A stretch of 64,000 nt of DNA. Origin: Klebsiella indica (GTDB lineage: Bacteria > Pseudomonadota > Gammaproteobacteria > Enterobacterales > Enterobacteriaceae). The stretch is taken from positions 1 to 64,000 of the forward strand of contig NZ_VCHQ01000006.1 in the NCBI RefSeq assembly GCF_005860775.1. The letters are read 5' to 3'. This document shows, piece after piece, positions 62,208-64,000 of the stretch. The notes beneath the pieces were generated by a model. It did not search any database. It saw nothing but the letters and a program-made list of their open reading frames with translations, and was not told the origin of the DNA. The position numbers and the translations under genes are program-made. The stretch's first letter is position 1; each line of letters begins with the position of its first letter.

Positions 62208-64000
62208 TTAAGACTGCAGGCGGGCTGCGGCGATAACCGCCTGGCCGAGAGCAATCGCGCCATCGCCAGCAGGAAACTGCTGCGGAAAGAGCAGAGTAAA
62301 ATCGGCCAGATAAAAGGTCAATCGCGCCACCAACAATCGGTTATGCAGCACGCCGCCGCCAAAGGCCAGGGTGGAGATCTTCTGCGCGCGCGCGCAATCA
62401 CGGGCCATTGCCGCCAGCCCGCGGGCCAGGGCGTCATGAAATGCCCACGCCTTCTGCGCCGGAGTGGCCTGCCAGGCCAGCCACTGTCGCCAGAAAGTGG
62501 ATAAATCCAGCGCGCCGTCGCGCCACGGCAATGTCACCGGGTGGTCAATACCTTTGCAGGTCGCCGCCAGCGCTTCCAGCCGACAGGCCGCCTCGCCCTC
62601 ATAACTCAGGCCTGGCGGCGCGCAGCCCAGGGCACAAGCGACAGCATCAAACAGACGCCCGCACGACGACGCTTTCGGCGCATTAATGCCGCGCTCGATA
62701 GCCCGCGCCAGCAGCGGCCAGTTTTGCTGGCGCAGCGCCGCGGTTTCGGCATAGTTCTGCCACTCAGGCACAAACGCCAGACAGTGGGCGAGCAGATTGC
62801 GCCACGGCTGACGGGCGGCAAGATCGCCGCCGGGCAACGCCACCGCGGGCAATCCGCCGAGACGCTGGCACTCCCGGTAGTTGACCCGCAGGCACTCGCC
62901 GCCCCATAGCTCCCCGTTTTCCCCCATGCCGATGCCATCCAGCGTCAGGGCGATAACGTCGCCGCCATCCAGCGGCCAGCGATGCTCGGCGAGACACGCG
63001 GCCGCATGGGCATGATGATGTAAAACGTGCTCCACCGGCAGCGCCAGCGATGCCGCCCACTGCGAGACGCGATAGCCGGGATGGGTATCAGCCACCACCT
63101 GCTGCGGCGTAAAAGCGTAAATCGCCTGCATCAGGTGCAACGCCCGCCGCCACTGCGCCTCCACGCCCTCATCGTCAAGATCGCCGAAGTGCTGACTGAG
63201 CACCGCTTCGTTTCCGCGCAGCAGGCAGAAAGTATTTTTCATATCCGCGCCGAGGGCCAACAGCGGCGGCGCATCGTGGAACCCCGGCGGCAGCGTCAGC
63301 GCGTCCGGCACGTAGCCGCGGGCGCGGCGCAGCATTTCGCCGCTTTGCCGCGCCACGGAATCATCCATCCGCTGCACAATCTCACGGTTATGCAGCAGAA
63401 ACCCGTCGGCAATCCCGGCTAAATCCGCCAGCGCCTGGTCATTGCTTAGCGCTGGCGGGCGGCCGCTGAGGTTGCCGGAAGTCATCACCAGGGGGCGCGC
63501 CAGCGCCTGCGAAAGCAAATGCTGCAGCGGATTCGAGGGCAGCATTCCCCCGACGTCAATAAGCCCTGGCGCAATGAGATCGCACAGGCCATCAACCTGC
63601 GCTTTGTCCAGCAGCACAATCGGCGCGGCGGGAGAAGTCAACAGCTTCACCGCCTGGTCAGAGAGTCCCACCGTCGTCGCCAGCATCACCGCCAGCGGTT
63701 TGGCCGGACGACGTTTACGTGCCCGCAGCGTCGCCACCGCATGGCGGTTTCCGGCATCGCACACCAGGTGGAAACCGCCCAGCCCCTTCACCGCCACAAT
63801 CTCTCCCGCCATCAGGCGAGCAATCGCCGTGTCTAAAGCGCTCTCTCCGAACAGAGCGCCCTCCGCGCCGCGCCACTCCAGCCGCGGCCCGCATTCAGCG
63901 CAGGCCACAGGCTGAGCATGAAAGCGGCGATCGGCAGGATCGCCATATTCCGCCGCGCAGACGGGACAAAGAGGGAACGGCGACATCGAGGTTAACGGTC
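62208..64000 (-). CDS. hypF: Carbamoyltransferase HypF, C-terminal ~80% (cut by window edge)
   Basis: About 597 residues are present; the frame is open through the edge ([14 protein letters not shown]), so the ATG at 63986 is internal and the N-terminal acylphosphatase domain and first zinc finger lie outside. Visible are the second zinc finger ([14 protein letters not shown]), the YrdC-like domain ([25 protein letters not shown]) and the Kae1-like domain ([36 protein letters not shown]). It makes the CN ligands of NiFe hydrogenases with HypE. Followed by the nickel permease gene. Confidence 0.96.
   Translation of the reverse strand, partial: PLTSMSPFPLCPVCAAEYGDPADRRFHAQPVACAECGPRLEWRGAEGALFGESALDTAIARLMAGEIVAVKGLGGFHLVCDAGNRHAVATLRARKRRPAKPLAVMLATTVGLSDQAVKLLTSPAAPIVLLDKAQVDGLCDLIAPGLIDVGGMLPSNPLQHLLSQALARPLVMTSGNLSGRPPALSNDQALADLAGIADGFLLHNREIVQRMDDSVARQSGEMLRRARGYVPDALTLPPGFHDAPPLLALGADMKNTFCLLRGNEAVLSQHFGDLDDEGVEAQWRRALHLMQAIYAFTPQQVVADTHPGYRVSQWAASLALPVEHVLHHHAHAAACLAEHRWPLDGGDVIALTLDGIGMGENGELWGGECLRVNYRECQRLGGLPAVALPGGDLAARQPWRNLLAHCLAFVPEWQNYAETAALRQQNWPLLARAIERGINAPKASSCGRLFDAVACALGCAPPGLSYEGEAACRLEALAATCKGIDHPVTLPWRDGALDLSTFWRQWLAWQATPAQKAWAFHDALARGLAAMARDCARAQKISTLAFGGGVLHNRLLVARLTFYLADFTLLFPQQFPAGDGAIALGQAVIAAARLQS

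Overview
The window reads as chromosome of a Klebsiella/Raoultella-type enterobacterium. From about 20 kb onward it follows the E. coli core order (ygaV-ygaP, stpA, alaE, ygaC, ygaM, nrdHIEF, proVWX, ygaZH, emrRAB, luxS, micA, gshA, yqaAB, tRNA-Arg/tRNA-Ser, csrA, alaS, recX, recA, pncC, mltB, srlAEBDMR-gutQ, norR, norVW, hypF). Most predicted proteins match E. coli lengths within a few residues. Coding DNA is GC-rich, and an IS903-type element sits at the left edge. The Klebsiella/Raoultella placement (K. oxytoca complex plausible) is inference from gene content; species is not established.

Region 1, 1-19.8 kb, is accessory. It opens with the end of an IS903-like element (1-371). Next is a small co-directional set (747-4882): an ornithine cyclodeaminase/mu-crystallin family protein, a RidA-family protein lacking the usual catalytic Arg, a DadA-like FAD oxidoreductase and an AraC-type regulator. 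Then comes a LysR-controlled catabolic cluster (5000-13829): a guanidinobutyrase-like ureohydrolase, a TIM-barrel isomerase/epimerase, a 2-oxoglutarate/Fe(II) oxygenase, an amino-acid ABC importer with fused permease and ATPase, a class II aldolase, a D-2-hydroxyacid dehydrogenase and an SDR. My best inference is uptake and dismantling of a guanidino amino acid or a hydroxylated derivative. This is the strongest candidate for an undescribed pathway here. On the other strand lie an MFS transporter and an orphan PheC-like periplasmic protein. An aldehyde dehydrogenase with a good sigma-54 promoter faces an AcoR-like activator.

Region 2, 20-42.4 kb, is core. It carries the sulfur-responsive ygaVP pair, the H-NS paralogue StpA, alanine exporter AlaE, the class Ib ribonucleotide reductase operon with two NrdR boxes 31 bp apart, the ProU osmoprotectant importer, YgaZH, the EmrRAB efflux operon, LuxS, the sRNA MicA with a sigma-E-type promoter, GshA, YqaA/YqaB and a BON lipoprotein. 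Four identical-looking tRNA-Arg(ACG) genes and one tRNA-Ser(GCT) lie behind a strong promoter with a GC-rich discriminator. csrA closes the region.

Region 3, 42.5-64 kb, holds alaS, recX, recA (SOS box visible) and pncC. A zinc/manganese-type ABC importer is inserted between pncC and mltB; it is headed by an unannotated small membrane protein and a Zur-like site. The sorbitol operon and gutQ follow, then norR/norVW with three NorR sites and a sigma-54 promoter, a NiCoT nickel/cobalt permease, and hypF running off the right edge. No rRNA, CRISPR array or prophage is visible.
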